From assembly GCF_003057885.1 (NCBI RefSeq), contig NZ_QAGK01000017.1:1-53974 (forward strand): a stretch of 53,974 nt of DNA, in the 5' to 3' direction. The notes beneath the pieces are model-generated. The model was given only the letters and a program-made list of their open reading frames with translations, was not told where the DNA came from and ran no database searches. Shown here in pieces: positions 8,739 to 18,089 of the stretch. Every line of letters begins with the position of its first letter. Position 1 is the stretch's first letter. The stretch is from Oceaniglobus ichthyenteri (GTDB lineage Bacteria > Pseudomonadota > Alphaproteobacteria > Rhodobacterales > Rhodobacteraceae). Both the position numbers and the translations under genes were made by a program.

Positions 8739-9569
8739 ATGGCAGGGTACAACCCCGAAACCGAAGGCGCGAAAATGTCGTTCGCCACGGATATGTCTTA
8801 TATCGACTATCTGTCGCTTGATCCGATACTGGGCGCGCAAAACTGCCAATCGGACGCCCATGATGAAATGCTGTTCATCATTCAACACCAGACATCGGAA
8901 CTGTGGATGCGCCTGTGCCTGCATGAGTTGGCCACGGCTCGCGGCGCGCTGATCCGGCGCGAATTTCAGCCCAGTTTCAAAATGCTCACCCGGGTGTCGC
9001 GGATTTTTGAACAGTTGAACAATGCCTGGGATGTGCTGCGCACCATGACGCCCAGTGAATACACCCAGTTTCGTGGCGATCTGGGCGCGTCGTCGGGGTT
9101 TCAATCGCATCAGTACCGGTTGATTGAATTCATCCTGGGCAATCGCAATCCGGCAATGATGAAGGTGCATGAACACCGCCCCGAACTGCATCACATGCTG
9201 GGTCAGGAAATGCGCACCAAATCCCTGTATCACGTGGTTCTGGAGTGTCTGGCCGAACGGATGGAAACATCCTTTCCGCCCGAGGCATATCGCATGGATG
9301 CCCCCCACGCCGCCTGTGATGCGGTCACGGCGGCCTGGGCCAAGGTATATAATGATCCAAAAACCTATTGGACCCTGTATGAGCTGGCCGAAAAGCTGGT
9401 GGATCTGGAAGATTACTTTCGCCGCTGGCGGTTCAACCATGTCACCACGGTAGAGCGGATCATCGGATTCAAACGCGGCACCGGTGGCACGGCGGGCGTG
9501 TCCTATCTGCGCCGGATGCTTGAAGTTGAACTTTTTCCCGAACTCTGGAACGTACGAGGCGTATTGTGA
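8739..9569 (+). CDS. kynA: Tryptophan 2,3-dioxygenase
   Basis: A 276-residue haem dioxygenase that opens the indole ring of L-tryptophan to N-formylkynurenine. The substrate-pocket QHQTSELW (His50), the proximal haem His234 in [13 protein letters not shown] and the GTGG loop (247-250) are all present, and the length fits the bacterial family. I start it at 8739 because GGAG lies 8 nt upstream; the in-frame ATG at 8709 has no ribosome-binding site and falls in a hairpin loop. Its stop overlaps the kynureninase GTG (GTGA). Confidence 0.95.
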   Translation: MAGYNPETEGAKMSFATDMSYIDYLSLDPILGAQNCQSDAHDEMLFIIQHQTSELWMRLCLHELATARGALIRREFQPSFKMLTRVSRIFEQLNNAWDVLRTMTPSEYTQFRGDLGASSGFQSHQYRLIEFILGNRNPAMMKVHEHRPELHHMLGQEMRTKSLYHVVLECLAERMETSFPPEAYRMDAPHAACDAVTAAWAKVYNDPKTYWTLYELAEKLVDLEDYFRRWRFNHVTTVERIIGFKRGTGGTAGVSYLRRMLEVELFPELWNVRGVL

Positions 9570-10756
9570 AAACCCTTCCCAAGAAACACGCGTTTTCCCT
9601 GCCTGAGGGCATGATTTACCTTGATGGCAACTCGCTTGGCCCGCTGCCCAAGGGCGTGGCCGAACGGGTGCAACAGATGATGCAGGATGAATGGGGCGCG
9701 CATCTGATCAAGGGCTGGAATGTCGATGACTGGATGGGCCAGCCGGTGCGCGTGGGCAATATGATTGCCCGGCTGATCGGCGCGCCCGAGGGATCGGTGA
9801 CCATGGGCGATACCCTGTCGATCAAGGTGTATCAGGCCCTGTCGGCGGCGTTGAAAATGCGCCCTGACCGGCGCGTGATCCTGTCGGACAGCGGCAATTT
9901 TCCATCGGATCTGTATATGGCCGAAGGTCTGATCAACCAGCTTGATCAGGGGTATGAGTTGCGCATTGTCGCGCCCGAAGATGTGGCCGGGGCCATGGGC
10001 GATGACATTGCCGTGGCGATGATTACCCAGGTCGATTATCGCACCGGACGGATGCACGACATGGCCGGTATCACCAAGGCGGCCCAAGATGCGGGTGCGG
10101 TTATGCTGTGGGATCTGGCGCACAGTGCGGGGGCGGTGCCGGTTGATCTGGCCGGATGCGGCGCCGAATTTGCCGTGGGGTGCAGTTATAAATACCTCAA
10201 CGGCGGGCCGGGTGCGCCCGGTTTCATCTATGCCCGCCCCGATATTGTAGGCGATATTCAGCCCGCCCTTGCCGGATGGCTGGGCCATGATGCGCCGTTC
10301 GCGTTTGAACGCGGTTATCGCCCCGCGCCCGATATCGAACGGATGCGTGTTGGCACCCCGCCGGTCATTCAGATGACCGCATTGGAAGAGGCGCTGAAGG
10401 TGTGGGAGGGCGTGGATATGGCCGATTTACGCGCCGCCTCAATTACCCTGTGTGATCTGTTTATCGAACTGGTCGAATCGCGCTGCCCGCAATTAACGCT
10501 GGCCAGCCCGCGTGACGGCGCGACGCGCGGCAGTCAGGTCTCGTTTGCCTTTGAACATGGCTATCCGGTGATACAGGCGTTGATTGCCCGCGATGTGATC
10601 GGCGATTTCCGCGCCCCTGACATCATGCGCTTTGGCTTTACCCCGCTTTATATCGACGAAACCGATGTGCGCGGCGCGGTCGATATTTTGGCCGATATTC
10701 TGGACAACCGGCTGTGGGATGCCCCCGAATACCACAAAAAAGGTCGGGTGACATAA
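9566..10756 (+). CDS. kynU: Kynureninase
   Basis: A 396-residue PLP enzyme that cleaves kynurenine to anthranilate and alanine. Diagnostic segments are YLDGNSLGP (18-26), the cofactor Asp in WDLAHSAG (182-189) and the Schiff-base Lys209 in [10 protein letters not shown]. The start is GTG at 9566, overlapping the dioxygenase TGA. No kynurenine 3-monooxygenase or 3-hydroxyanthranilate pathway is present on the plasmid, so the product is expected to be anthranilate, which feeds the CoA ligase and monooxygenase in the leftward operon. Confidence 0.95.
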   Translation: MKTLPKKHAFSLPEGMIYLDGNSLGPLPKGVAERVQQMMQDEWGAHLIKGWNVDDWMGQPVRVGNMIARLIGAPEGSVTMGDTLSIKVYQALSAALKMRPDRRVILSDSGNFPSDLYMAEGLINQLDQGYELRIVAPEDVAGAMGDDIAVAMITQVDYRTGRMHDMAGITKAAQDAGAVMLWDLAHSAGAVPVDLAGCGAEFAVGCSYKYLNGGPGAPGFIYARPDIVGDIQPALAGWLGHDAPFAFERGYRPAPDIERMRVGTPPVIQMTALEEALKVWEGVDMADLRAASITLCDLFIELVESRCPQLTLASPRDGATRGSQVSFAFEHGYPVIQALIARDVIGDFRAPDIMRFGFTPLYIDETDVRGAVDILADILDNRLWDAPEYHKKGRVT

Positions 10757-10761
10757 TCGCA

Positions 10762-12237
10762 ATGACCGCCGACAGGATCATCGGCATTGATGTTGGCACC
10801 ACATCGGTCAAGGCCGCCGTTCTGGGGTTGAACGGGCAGGTCCACGCGCGGTTTTCCACCGGCTATGACACCGCGCGCAGCGGCGCCAACCGGGTGGAAC
10901 AAAACCCCGACGACTGGATTCGCCTGATCCGCGCCGCCCTGGATGACTTTGCGGATCAGCCGGTTGCGGCGATTGGCCTGTGCAGTCAGGTCAACACCCA
11001 TGTGTTTGTCGATGCGGCGGGCAATGCCCTGTGCCCGGCGATTTCGTGGCAAGACGGGCGCGCGGGCCCCGAGGCGGCGGAATTGGATGCGCAGATCAGC
11101 GCGGCGCAAAAAACCGCATGGTGGGGCGCGCCGATGCCGATTGATGCCAGCCACGCGATTGCGCGCATGGCCTGGATGGCCAAACACCGCCCCGATATCT
11201 GGGAGAAAACCCGTTGGGTGATGTTGCCCAAGGATTACTGCCTGTTGAAACTGACCGGCGTGGCCGCAACCGACCCGGTGTCAAACATCGGGCTGGTCGA
11301 TAAGGATCTGCGCTATATCGATGATGTGCTGGCCCTTGTTCCCGGTGCCGCCGATCGTCTGGCCCCCCTGGTGGGCATCACCGATGTGGCCGGGCAGGTG
11401 GGCGATGGGCCGCTTGCGGGCTGCGCGGTGGTGGCGGGCACGATGGATGCCTGGGCCGGGCTGGTTGGCACCGGCGCGGCGCAGGATCGTTCAACGATCT
11501 ATCTGAGTGGGACGAGCGAGATTTTGGGCATATCCTCGGCCACGGTCACGCCCACGCCCGGCGTTATCGTGTTTCCGGTGGCGCAATCGATCCGGCTGCA
11601 TGCCGCACCCACCCAGAATGGCGGCGATGCGGTGGCGTGGTTTTCACAACTGACCGGGCTGTCGATGGCGGCCATCGAACACCATGTCGCCACCACCCCG
11701 CGCAGCGGCGCAACGCCGCTGTTCCTGCCCCAGCTTGATGGCGAACGCGCGCCGTTGTGGGATGCCGATTTGCGCGGCGCGTTTCTGGGCGTGGGGCGAC
11801 AGACCGGGATGGGTGATTTTGCCCGCGCGGTGTATGAGGGCGTGGCGTTTTCCGCCCGTCATGCGCTGGCGCCTTTGCAAACCTCGGCGGATGTGGCCGA
11901 TGGTGTGATTTCGTGCGGTGGCGGCGGGTTTCGCGCCCCCACCTGGGCACAGATCCGCGCCGATGTGTTGGGCCGCCCCCTGCGCACCCTTGCGGCGGGC
12001 GAACCGGGGGTTTTGGGCGCGGCCATGCTGGCGGCCATCGGCACCGGGGCGTTTGCCGGGTTTCACCAGGCGGCCGCCTTGGCGCGGTACGAACGGCACT
12101 ATCACCCGGACGGCGAAAAAACCGCGCTGTATGACCGGGTGTTTGCCATATACAAAGACGCAATCGCCGCCCATGGCGATATTTCAAAACGGTTAACGCG
12201 GGCCGTGCAGGATACCGAAATTCCGGGAGGATACTGA
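10762..12237 (+). CDS. FGGY-family carbohydrate kinase (xylulokinase-like)
   Basis: A 491-residue two-domain sugar kinase. The N-terminal phosphate-binding GIDVGTTSVKAAVLG and the C-terminal CGGGGFRAPTWAQIRADVLG are the FGGY signatures. It starts 5 bp after kynureninase and its TGA is directly followed by the ATG of the substrate-binding protein, so it is co-transcribed with both. Together with the ABC transporter it should phosphorylate an imported pentose, polyol or similar sugar. Specificity within FGGY cannot be read from sequence. Its place behind kynureninase is odd; either two unrelated modules are fused, or the imported compound carries both a sugar and an indole/anthranilate part. 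Confidence 0.85.
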   Translation: MTADRIIGIDVGTTSVKAAVLGLNGQVHARFSTGYDTARSGANRVEQNPDDWIRLIRAALDDFADQPVAAIGLCSQVNTHVFVDAAGNALCPAISWQDGRAGPEAAELDAQISAAQKTAWWGAPMPIDASHAIARMAWMAKHRPDIWEKTRWVMLPKDYCLLKLTGVAATDPVSNIGLVDKDLRYIDDVLALVPGAADRLAPLVGITDVAGQVGDGPLAGCAVVAGTMDAWAGLVGTGAAQDRSTIYLSGTSEILGISSATVTPTPGVIVFPVAQSIRLHAAPTQNGGDAVAWFSQLTGLSMAAIEHHVATTPRSGATPLFLPQLDGERAPLWDADLRGAFLGVGRQTGMGDFARAVYEGVAFSARHALAPLQTSADVADGVISCGGGGFRAPTWAQIRADVLGRPLRTLAAGEPGVLGAAMLAAIGTGAFAGFHQAAALARYERHYHPDGEKTALYDRVFAIYKDAIAAHGDISKRLTRAVQDTEIPGGY

Positions 12238-13149
12238 ATGAAAAACACATTGAAACTGGCCGTTTCGGCCCTTGCCCTGACCGCCTCGGCCGCCTGGGCG
12301 GAAACGGTGGCGGTGATCACCCCCTATCTGGCACAGCCCGGCACCCAGGCCGCGATTGAGGGGTTTCAGGCATCGGCCAGCGAAAAGGGCTGGGATGTCA
12401 ACGTGATCGACACCGCGGGCGATGTTGCCGCCGTGATCAGCCGGATCGAGGACGCGGTAACGCAAAACGTCGATGCCATCGTTATTGCCGTTGATCCCGC
12501 GCAGGTGGCCATTGGCCTCTTGGCGGCCCAAGATGCTGGAATTCCGGTGGTCGGTCTGGATGCCGGGTCTGATCCGCTGTTGGCGGCCAATGTCACATCG
12601 AACGGCTATGCCATGGCGGCGGAAACATCGGTGTATCTGGCCAACCGGATCAACGGTGAGGGCAATGTGGTGATGTTTGTGTTCGATGCCTTTCCGCCGG
12701 TGCAAATTCGCGGTGTCGTGGCCGATGCGGTGTTTGGCAATTTCCCCGATATCGATGTGATTGACCGGGTAACGCCCGATGTGTCCGACGGCGGCATTGC
12801 CGACAGCCGCGCCAAGATGGAGGCGATTTTGGCCGCCAACCCCGACCCCGGTTCCATCGCCGCCGTCTGGGCCGCCTGGGATCAACCGGCCCTGGGCGCG
12901 TTACAGGCGATCGAGGATGCAGGGCGCGCCAACGAGGGCATCGTGATTGTCGGCATGGATGCCAACCCCCAGGCCCGCGATGCCATCGCGGCGGGTGGCA
13001 ATTTCGAAGCGTCAATGGCCCAGGATTTCGCCGCCATGGGCGCACAGGCCGCCGATGTGGTGGCCCATGTGGCGGGCGGGGGCACACAACTGGCCAAGGT
13101 CGTGTATGTGCCAACCCGTCTGATCACCGCCACCAACGCCGCCGAGTAA
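12238..13149 (+). CDS. Sugar ABC transporter, periplasmic substrate-binding protein
   Basis: A 303-residue protein with a Sec signal peptide (cleavage after AWA, residue 21) and a ribose/galactose-type type I periplasmic-binding fold (Peripla_BP_4 style). Features include GFQASASEKGW near the N-terminus, DAIVIAVDP, and VWAAWDQPALGALQAIEDAGR in the C-terminal lobe. The ATG abuts the kinase stop. It would capture the solute for the ATPase and permease that follow. The ligand is unknown. Confidence 0.85.
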   Translation: MKNTLKLAVSALALTASAAWAETVAVITPYLAQPGTQAAIEGFQASASEKGWDVNVIDTAGDVAAVISRIEDAVTQNVDAIVIAVDPAQVAIGLLAAQDAGIPVVGLDAGSDPLLAANVTSNGYAMAAETSVYLANRINGEGNVVMFVFDAFPPVQIRGVVADAVFGNFPDIDVIDRVTPDVSDGGIADSRAKMEAILAANPDPGSIAAVWAAWDQPALGALQAIEDAGRANEGIVIVGMDANPQARDAIAAGGNFEASMAQDFAAMGAQAADVVAHVAGGGTQLAKVVYVPTRLITATNAAE

Positions 13150-13170
13150 CCGGCAGATCAAAAGACACCC

Positions 13171-14676
13171 ATGCACAGCCTGACGTTTTCAAACATGTCC
13201 AAGGCCTATGGCGGTGTGCCTGCCTTGGCCGATGTGACACTGCACCTGGCCGGGGGGCGGGTGCATGCCCTGATGGGGGAAAACGGCGCGGGTAAATCGA
13301 CGCTGATCAAATTGATTGCCGGGGTGGTGCGCGCCGACAGTTTGACGGTGATCAAGGATGGTCAAACCCTGCCCCTGACCAATGCACAGGATGCGCAAGA
13401 TGCGGGGTTTCGGTTTATCCATCAGGAATTGAACATCGTGCCACAGGTATCGGTGGCCGAAAATATCCTGTTGGGCCGGGCATTGCCGCGCCGGTTTGGC
13501 GTGGCCGTTGATTGGGCCGATCTGCGCGCACAGGCCCGCGCGGCGCTGAAATTTCTGGGCGCAACCCATATTGACGTGCGCGCGCTGGCCGGGGATCTGC
13601 CCGCAGGCGACAAGATGATGATGAAAATCGCCGCCGCCCTTGTTGCCGCCCAAGGCACGCCTGCCGATTTATATGTGTTCGATGAACCCACCGCCGCCCT
13701 GACCGGCGAAGAATCCGACATGCTGTTCGCGGTGATTGAGCGTTTGCGCGCCGGGGGGGCGGCGGTTTTGTATGTCTCGCACCGCATGGATGAGGTGTTG
13801 CGCATTTGCGATGATGTCACCGTTTTGCGCGATGGTGCGCGGGTCAGCACCAAACCCGTGGCCGACACGTCAAAGGCCGAAATCATTCAGGCGATGACCG
13901 GGCGCGATGTAAAAGACGCCTATCCCCCGCGCAGCAGCGCCATGGGCGATACCATCGCGCGGGTGGAAAACGTGCAAACCCGCGATTTGCACGATCTGAC
14001 CTTTGATATCAAAGCGGGCGAGGTGTTGGGCGTGTCGGGCCTGGCCGAGGCAGGGCAAAGCCGCCTGTTGCGCCTGTTCATGGGGCTGAACCGAGTGCAA
14101 TCGGGGCGCGCGGAATTTGATGGCGCGCCGCTGCCCAATTCTCCGGCGCAGGCATGGGCGCGCGGCGTCGCCTATATCCCGCGCGAACGGCGGGCCGATT
14201 CCCTGTGCCTGAATATGGCGATACGATCCAACATCGTGCTGCCGCATCTGGGCCGCTATGGCCTCCGCGCGCAAAAACGCCGTGAACGGCGCGATGCGGT
14301 GGATATGGGCCAAAAGGTGCGGCTGAAATCAAACGGGCCCGAACAACCCGTTGGCCAGCTTTCGGGGGGCAATCAGCAAAAGGTGGTGTTTGCCCGTGCG
14401 CTGTTGGGCAATCCAAAACTGTTGCTGCTGGATGAGCCGACGCGCGGTGTCGATGTGGGCGCGAAATACGATATCTACCTGCTGGTGCGCGAACTCAGCG
14501 CGCAGGGCTGCGCCGTGATCCTGACCTCAACCGATCTGCCTGAAATTCTGGGCATGTGCGACCGGGTGCTGGTATTGCAGGACGGACGGCAGGCGCATCT
14601 TTTGGATCGCGCCGCCCTGTCGGGCAGTGGCGATCTTTTGACCCGGTTTTACAGTGCCGAACAGGGCGGACAGTGA
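13171..14676 (+). CDS. Sugar ABC transporter ATP-binding protein (double ATPase)
   Basis: A 501-residue RbsA/XylG-type protein with two ABC cassettes. The first has Walker A GENGAGKST (36-44) and Walker B VFDEPTAAL, but its signature is the unusual LPAGDKM. The second has a degenerate Walker A (GLAEAGQSR), a canonical LSGGNQQKV and LLLLDEPTRGVDVG. One good and one degenerate site is normal for this family. It energises uptake through the permease encoded next; the spacing to that gene is 1 bp. Confidence 0.9.
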   Translation: MHSLTFSNMSKAYGGVPALADVTLHLAGGRVHALMGENGAGKSTLIKLIAGVVRADSLTVIKDGQTLPLTNAQDAQDAGFRFIHQELNIVPQVSVAENILLGRALPRRFGVAVDWADLRAQARAALKFLGATHIDVRALAGDLPAGDKMMMKIAAALVAAQGTPADLYVFDEPTAALTGEESDMLFAVIERLRAGGAAVLYVSHRMDEVLRICDDVTVLRDGARVSTKPVADTSKAEIIQAMTGRDVKDAYPPRSSAMGDTIARVENVQTRDLHDLTFDIKAGEVLGVSGLAEAGQSRLLRLFMGLNRVQSGRAEFDGAPLPNSPAQAWARGVAYIPRERRADSLCLNMAIRSNIVLPHLGRYGLRAQKRRERRDAVDMGQKVRLKSNGPEQPVGQLSGGNQQKVVFARALLGNPKLLLLDEPTRGVDVGAKYDIYLLVRELSAQGCAVILTSTDLPEILGMCDRVLVLQDGRQAHLLDRAALSGSGDLLTRFYSAEQGGQ

Positions 14677-14677
14677 C

Positions 14678-15625
14678 ATGATGAATACCTTTCGCCAATC
14701 CGGCACATTGTTGGGCTTTGCCCTGATCGTTGTGTTTTTTGCGGTGCAATTGCCCGATACGTTCCTGACCGCGCGCAATCTGATCAACATCAGCCAACAG
14801 TTATCAATGCTGGCCGTGGTGGCGGCCACCATGACCATCGTGATGGTGATGAACGATTTTGATTTGTCGGTCGGTTCCATGGCTTCGCTGTCGGGGATTG
14901 TTGCGGCAATGGTGTTTGCCGCCGGATATCCGGTTCCGGTGGGGTTGGCGGCAGGGCTGTTGGTGGGGGTCGCGGGCGGGCTGTTTAACGGATTTCTGGT
15001 GTCGGTCGTGGGAATTTTGCCGTTCGTCGCCACCTTGGGCACACTGACCGTGTATTCGGGGGCGGCGTTTTACATTTCCAACGGCAAAACCATCTTTGGG
15101 CGCGATATCCCGGCGGGGTTTTCCGGCTTTGCCCGCGGCGGAGTGGACATTGGCGATGTGAAAATACCGTTTCTGACGATCACGGCGGGCTTGGTGATTT
15201 TTGCCTGTTGGTTCATTTTGGAACACACCACATTTGGCCGCCGCCTCTATGCCATTGGTGGCAACAAAGAGGCGGCGCATCTGGCGGGCCTCAAGGTGGT
15301 GCGCCTGCGCCTGATTGCCTTTGGGCTGACCGGGCTGGGGGCGGCGGGGGCCGGGTTGATGTATGCCGCGCGCGTTGCCTCGGCCAATCCGACCCAGGGG
15401 TCTGGCCTGATGCTCGATGCCATTGCCGCCGTGTTTCTGGGCATGACGATGAGCCGCCGGGGCGCGCCGCGGGTGATGTACACGCTGGTGGGCGTGCTGA
15501 TCCTGGGGGTGCTCGACAATGGGTTGACGCAAATGCGCGTTGACAGTTACGTGCGCGAAATGCTGGTCGGGCTGATCGTGATTTCGGCGGTGGCCATCGC
15601 ATCGCTATCACAGCGCGGGCGATAA
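14678..15625 (+). CDS. Sugar ABC transporter permease (RbsC-like)
   Basis: A 315-residue, very hydrophobic protein of the ribose-type permease family (BPD_transp_2). Conserved segments include NLINISQQLSMLAVVA, DLSVGSMASLSG and the cytoplasmic-loop GGNKEAAHLAGL. I count about eight to ten membrane segments. Two ATG codons in tandem (14678 and 14681) follow the ATPase stop. It closes the rightward operon that began with the cupin; no clear rho-independent terminator follows. Confidence 0.88.
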   Translation: MMNTFRQSGTLLGFALIVVFFAVQLPDTFLTARNLINISQQLSMLAVVAATMTIVMVMNDFDLSVGSMASLSGIVAAMVFAAGYPVPVGLAAGLLVGVAGGLFNGFLVSVVGILPFVATLGTLTVYSGAAFYISNGKTIFGRDIPAGFSGFARGGVDIGDVKIPFLTITAGLVIFACWFILEHTTFGRRLYAIGGNKEAAHLAGLKVVRLRLIAFGLTGLGAAGAGLMYAARVASANPTQGSGLMLDAIAAVFLGMTMSRRGAPRVMYTLVGVLILGVLDNGLTQMRVDSYVREMLVGLIVISAVAIASLSQRGR

Positions 15626-15716
15626 AGGATTGGTTAACATAATCATCCTTATAAATCGGTCCGCACGCATGCTTGACAATCGCGTTTTGTAAGGCAAACT
15701 GTGGTAAACACCCGGT

Positions 15717-15731
15717 CGATTGCGGTAATCG
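15717..15731. promoter_or_regulatory. Possible LysR-type operator
   Basis: CGATT-GCGGT-AATCG is a perfect 5-5-5 inverted repeat 28 bp before the LysR gene. LysR proteins often bind such short palindromes near their own promoter. The rest of the 134-bp gap after the permease gene shows only an AT-rich patch and a TTGACA (about 15673), with no convincing -10 box. Confidence 0.3.
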
Positions 15732-15759
15732 AAAGTTTTCCTGACAACAAGCGGGCGCC

Positions 15760-16665
15760 ATGTCGATCCGAATGCTTCGAACCCTGATCGCCGTCGAAGA
15801 GCGCGGCACGTTCAGTGCGGCGGGCGATGCCGTGTTCGTGACCCATGCCGCCGTCAGCCAACAGATGAAGGCGCTTGAACAGACCTGGGGCATTGCCCTG
15901 TTTGATCGCACGCACCGCACCCCGAAACTGACTCCGGTGGGGCGCGCCATTGTCACCCGCGCCCGCGAAATCGTGGCCGCCTATGACAATCTGCTGCCTT
16001 CGGTTCTGGGCGATGACGGGCTGCGCGGCACCTTGACCCTGGGCAGTGTGCCAACCGGGCTAAGCAGCCTTGTTCCCTTTGCCATCACCCTGATCAAGGC
16101 GCGGTTTCCCGATTTGCATATCGCGGTGGTGCCGGGGCAAACCAAGGAACTGCTGATCGATCTTGAGCGCGGGATCCTTGACGCGGCGGTGGTCACAAAA
16201 CCCCATGTCATCCGCGAAAACATGCGATGGGCCAAGATCAGTGATGAACCGATGGAGCTTTTGACCTCGCTCAATGTCACGTCAGACGATCCGTACCAGA
16301 TTTTGGCGACCCATCCCTATATCCGCTTTACCCGCAAGGCGCTGGTTAGTGAATTCATTGAAAAATGGCTGCAATCGAAAGGGATTGTGGTGAATGACAC
16401 GATGGAGCTGGAAAACCTTGAAATCATTTCAAGCATGGTCCATGCCGATCTGGGGGTGTCGATTGCGCCCCGGCGCAGTGTCGCGCCGCCCAATCCCCTG
16501 CCCCTGCGCCATATTTCCTTGGGCGATGATGCGCCGGTGCGGCAATTGGGGCTGATGTCGTTGGCCAACACGGTCAGATTGAGAGTGCTTCAGGAAATGG
16601 AAACCGAATTGCTGAATGCGGTCAGGGTTGGCCGGTTTGATCCCTTTCCCCGGGCAGAAAGTTGA
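15760..16665 (+). CDS. LysR-family transcriptional regulator
   Basis: A 301-residue protein with an N-terminal winged helix-turn-helix (MSIRMLRTLIAVEERGTFSAAG, then AVSQQMKALEQTWG) and a two-lobed effector domain beginning around GTLTLGSVPTG. Only 4 bp separate its stop from the TauE/SafE gene, so the two are probably one transcript and the regulator likely controls that exporter. The effector is unknown, possibly an organic or sulfonated acid, by analogy with other TauE/SafE neighbours. Confidence 0.88.
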   Translation: MSIRMLRTLIAVEERGTFSAAGDAVFVTHAAVSQQMKALEQTWGIALFDRTHRTPKLTPVGRAIVTRAREIVAAYDNLLPSVLGDDGLRGTLTLGSVPTGLSSLVPFAITLIKARFPDLHIAVVPGQTKELLIDLERGILDAAVVTKPHVIRENMRWAKISDEPMELLTSLNVTSDDPYQILATHPYIRFTRKALVSEFIEKWLQSKGIVVNDTMELENLEIISSMVHADLGVSIAPRRSVAPPNPLPLRHISLGDDAPVRQLGLMSLANTVRLRVLQEMETELLNAVRVGRFDPFPRAES

Positions 16666-16669
16666 ACAG

Positions 16670-17416
16670 ATGACAGTCGAATTTATCGTGATCCTGCTTC
16701 TTGGGGCGGCAGCGGGCGGGTTCATGAACGGGCTGGCCGGGTTTGGCACGGCGTTGTTTGCCATGGGGTTCTGGTTACAGATCATGCCCCCGACACAGGC
16801 GGTGTCGGTTGTTGTGGTGGTGTCGGCCCTGACCGGGTTGCAGGGGGTTTGGCTGGTGCGCGGATCAATCACCGACCATCCGCGCCGGTTGGCGCGGTTT
16901 CTGTTGCCGGCGCTGTTGGGCATCCCGTTGGGCGTTGCGGCGTTGTCGTATCTGCGGGCCGATACCCTGAAACTGATCATCGCCGGATTTCTGATTTTAT
17001 ATGGCGGGTTTTTCACCCTGCGCGCCGCCCTGCCGAAAATGGAGCGTCCGACGCCGGTGATCGACGTTTTGATCGGGTTTGCCGGTGGGATATTGGGCGG
17101 TGCCACGTCGTTGTCCGGTGTGCTTCCGACCATGTGGTGTGCCATGCGCCCCTGGCCCAAATCCGAAACCCGCGCCGTGTTGCAACCGTTCAACGTGGCG
17201 GTTTTGGCGGTGATCACCGGTGCCCTGGCGGTCAAGGGTAATTATACGGCGCAAACCCTGACCTATCTGGCCACGGTCCTGCCGGTAACGGTGATCTTTG
17301 CACAGCTTGGCATTGTCGTGTTCAAACGGCTGAGCGATGATCAGTTTCGCCGTTTGCTGATTGCGCTGATGCTGCTGTCGGGGCTGATTCTGATGGCGCG
17401 CGAGGTGGTGTGGTAA
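16670..17416 (+). CDS. TauE/SafE-family anion transporter
   Basis: A 248-residue membrane protein with the family's opening GAAAGGFMNGLAGFGTALFAMG and an internal repeat (GFAGGILGGATSLSGVLPTMW). About seven to eight membrane segments are expected. This family exports sulfite, sulfoacetate and other organic anions. The start is the ATG at 16670, just after the LysR stop; an upstream in-frame ATG lies inside LysR. It converges on the fumarase beta gene with a 7-bp gap. Confidence 0.85.
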   Translation: MTVEFIVILLLGAAAGGFMNGLAGFGTALFAMGFWLQIMPPTQAVSVVVVVSALTGLQGVWLVRGSITDHPRRLARFLLPALLGIPLGVAALSYLRADTLKLIIAGFLILYGGFFTLRAALPKMERPTPVIDVLIGFAGGILGGATSLSGVLPTMWCAMRPWPKSETRAVLQPFNVAVLAVITGALAVKGNYTAQTLTYLATVLPVTVIFAQLGIVVFKRLSDDQFRRLLIALMLLSGLILMAREVVW

Positions 17417-17423
17417 ACCGGGC

Positions 17424-18089
17424 TTAAATCACCTCGTCCTTGCGATCATCGGTTTCGCCATACCGTTTCAGGGTGGCGGGGCGGGTGCCCTCATATACGC
17501 GGTGCAGGTTTTCAGCGATCTTGGCGTTTTCCCGTTCGAACAGGCAATCGCCGTTCTTGTCCGAGGCCACGATGAACGGCCCCATGTTATTGCACTTCAA
17601 CACCCACATCGCCTGGGCCAGGCCCAGTTCTTCGTTCCAATGCACCGCTTCGACGTTTTCAACCCCGCGCCCCAGCAATGCGCCGGTGCCATAGCCCACG
17701 GTTGACAGATAAATCGCGCCATTGGGCACAAAGAACGATTTGTAATCCTTCGATGTCATGCCGCCTTTGCCGATAATCAGCTTGGCGCCTGTTTTTTCCA
17801 TCCATTCCGGCAGCCATTTGGCAAACCGGAACGATGCGGTGGCCGTCACCGCGCCCATTTCAAACGAACCGTCGCTGTTGATCCGGGCGGCGGGCGAGCA
17901 ATGGAAATTGGCGGCAGAATCGCGGGGCAATTCCATCGGGATGTTGGCTTTGTCCTCAAGCGCGCGTTTGTAAACGCCTTCGCGCGCTGTGTACATCAGC
18001 CCGTCAAGATACACGATATCGCCCAGGCGCAGATCGTTCAGCGCCTCTTGGGTCGGGGTGGTGCTGAGGCGGATTTTACGCGGGCTCAT
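17424..18089 (-). CDS. Class I fumarate hydratase / L(+)-tartrate dehydratase, beta subunit
   Basis: A 221-residue protein corresponding to the C-terminal (beta) domain of class I Fe-S hydro-lyases. Characteristic segments are DIVYLDG, REGVYKRA, FHCSPAAR, GAVTATASFR and IGKGGMTSKDY. It pairs with the alpha subunit encoded immediately upstream (ATGA overlap at 18086-18089). The longer in-frame extension upstream is inside the alpha gene and is not used. It could be a fumarase or a tartrate dehydratase; cotranscription with a succinate dehydrogenase/fumarate reductase-like complex favours fumarate/malate interconversion. Confidence 0.88.
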   Translation of the reverse strand: MSPRKIRLSTTPTQEALNDLRLGDIVYLDGLMYTAREGVYKRALEDKANIPMELPRDSAANFHCSPAARINSDGSFEMGAVTATASFRFAKWLPEWMEKTGAKLIIGKGGMTSKDYKSFFVPNGAIYLSTVGYGTGALLGRGVENVEAVHWNEELGLAQAMWVLKCNNMGPFIVASDKNGDCLFERENAKIAENLHRVYEGTRPATLKRYGETDDRKDEVI

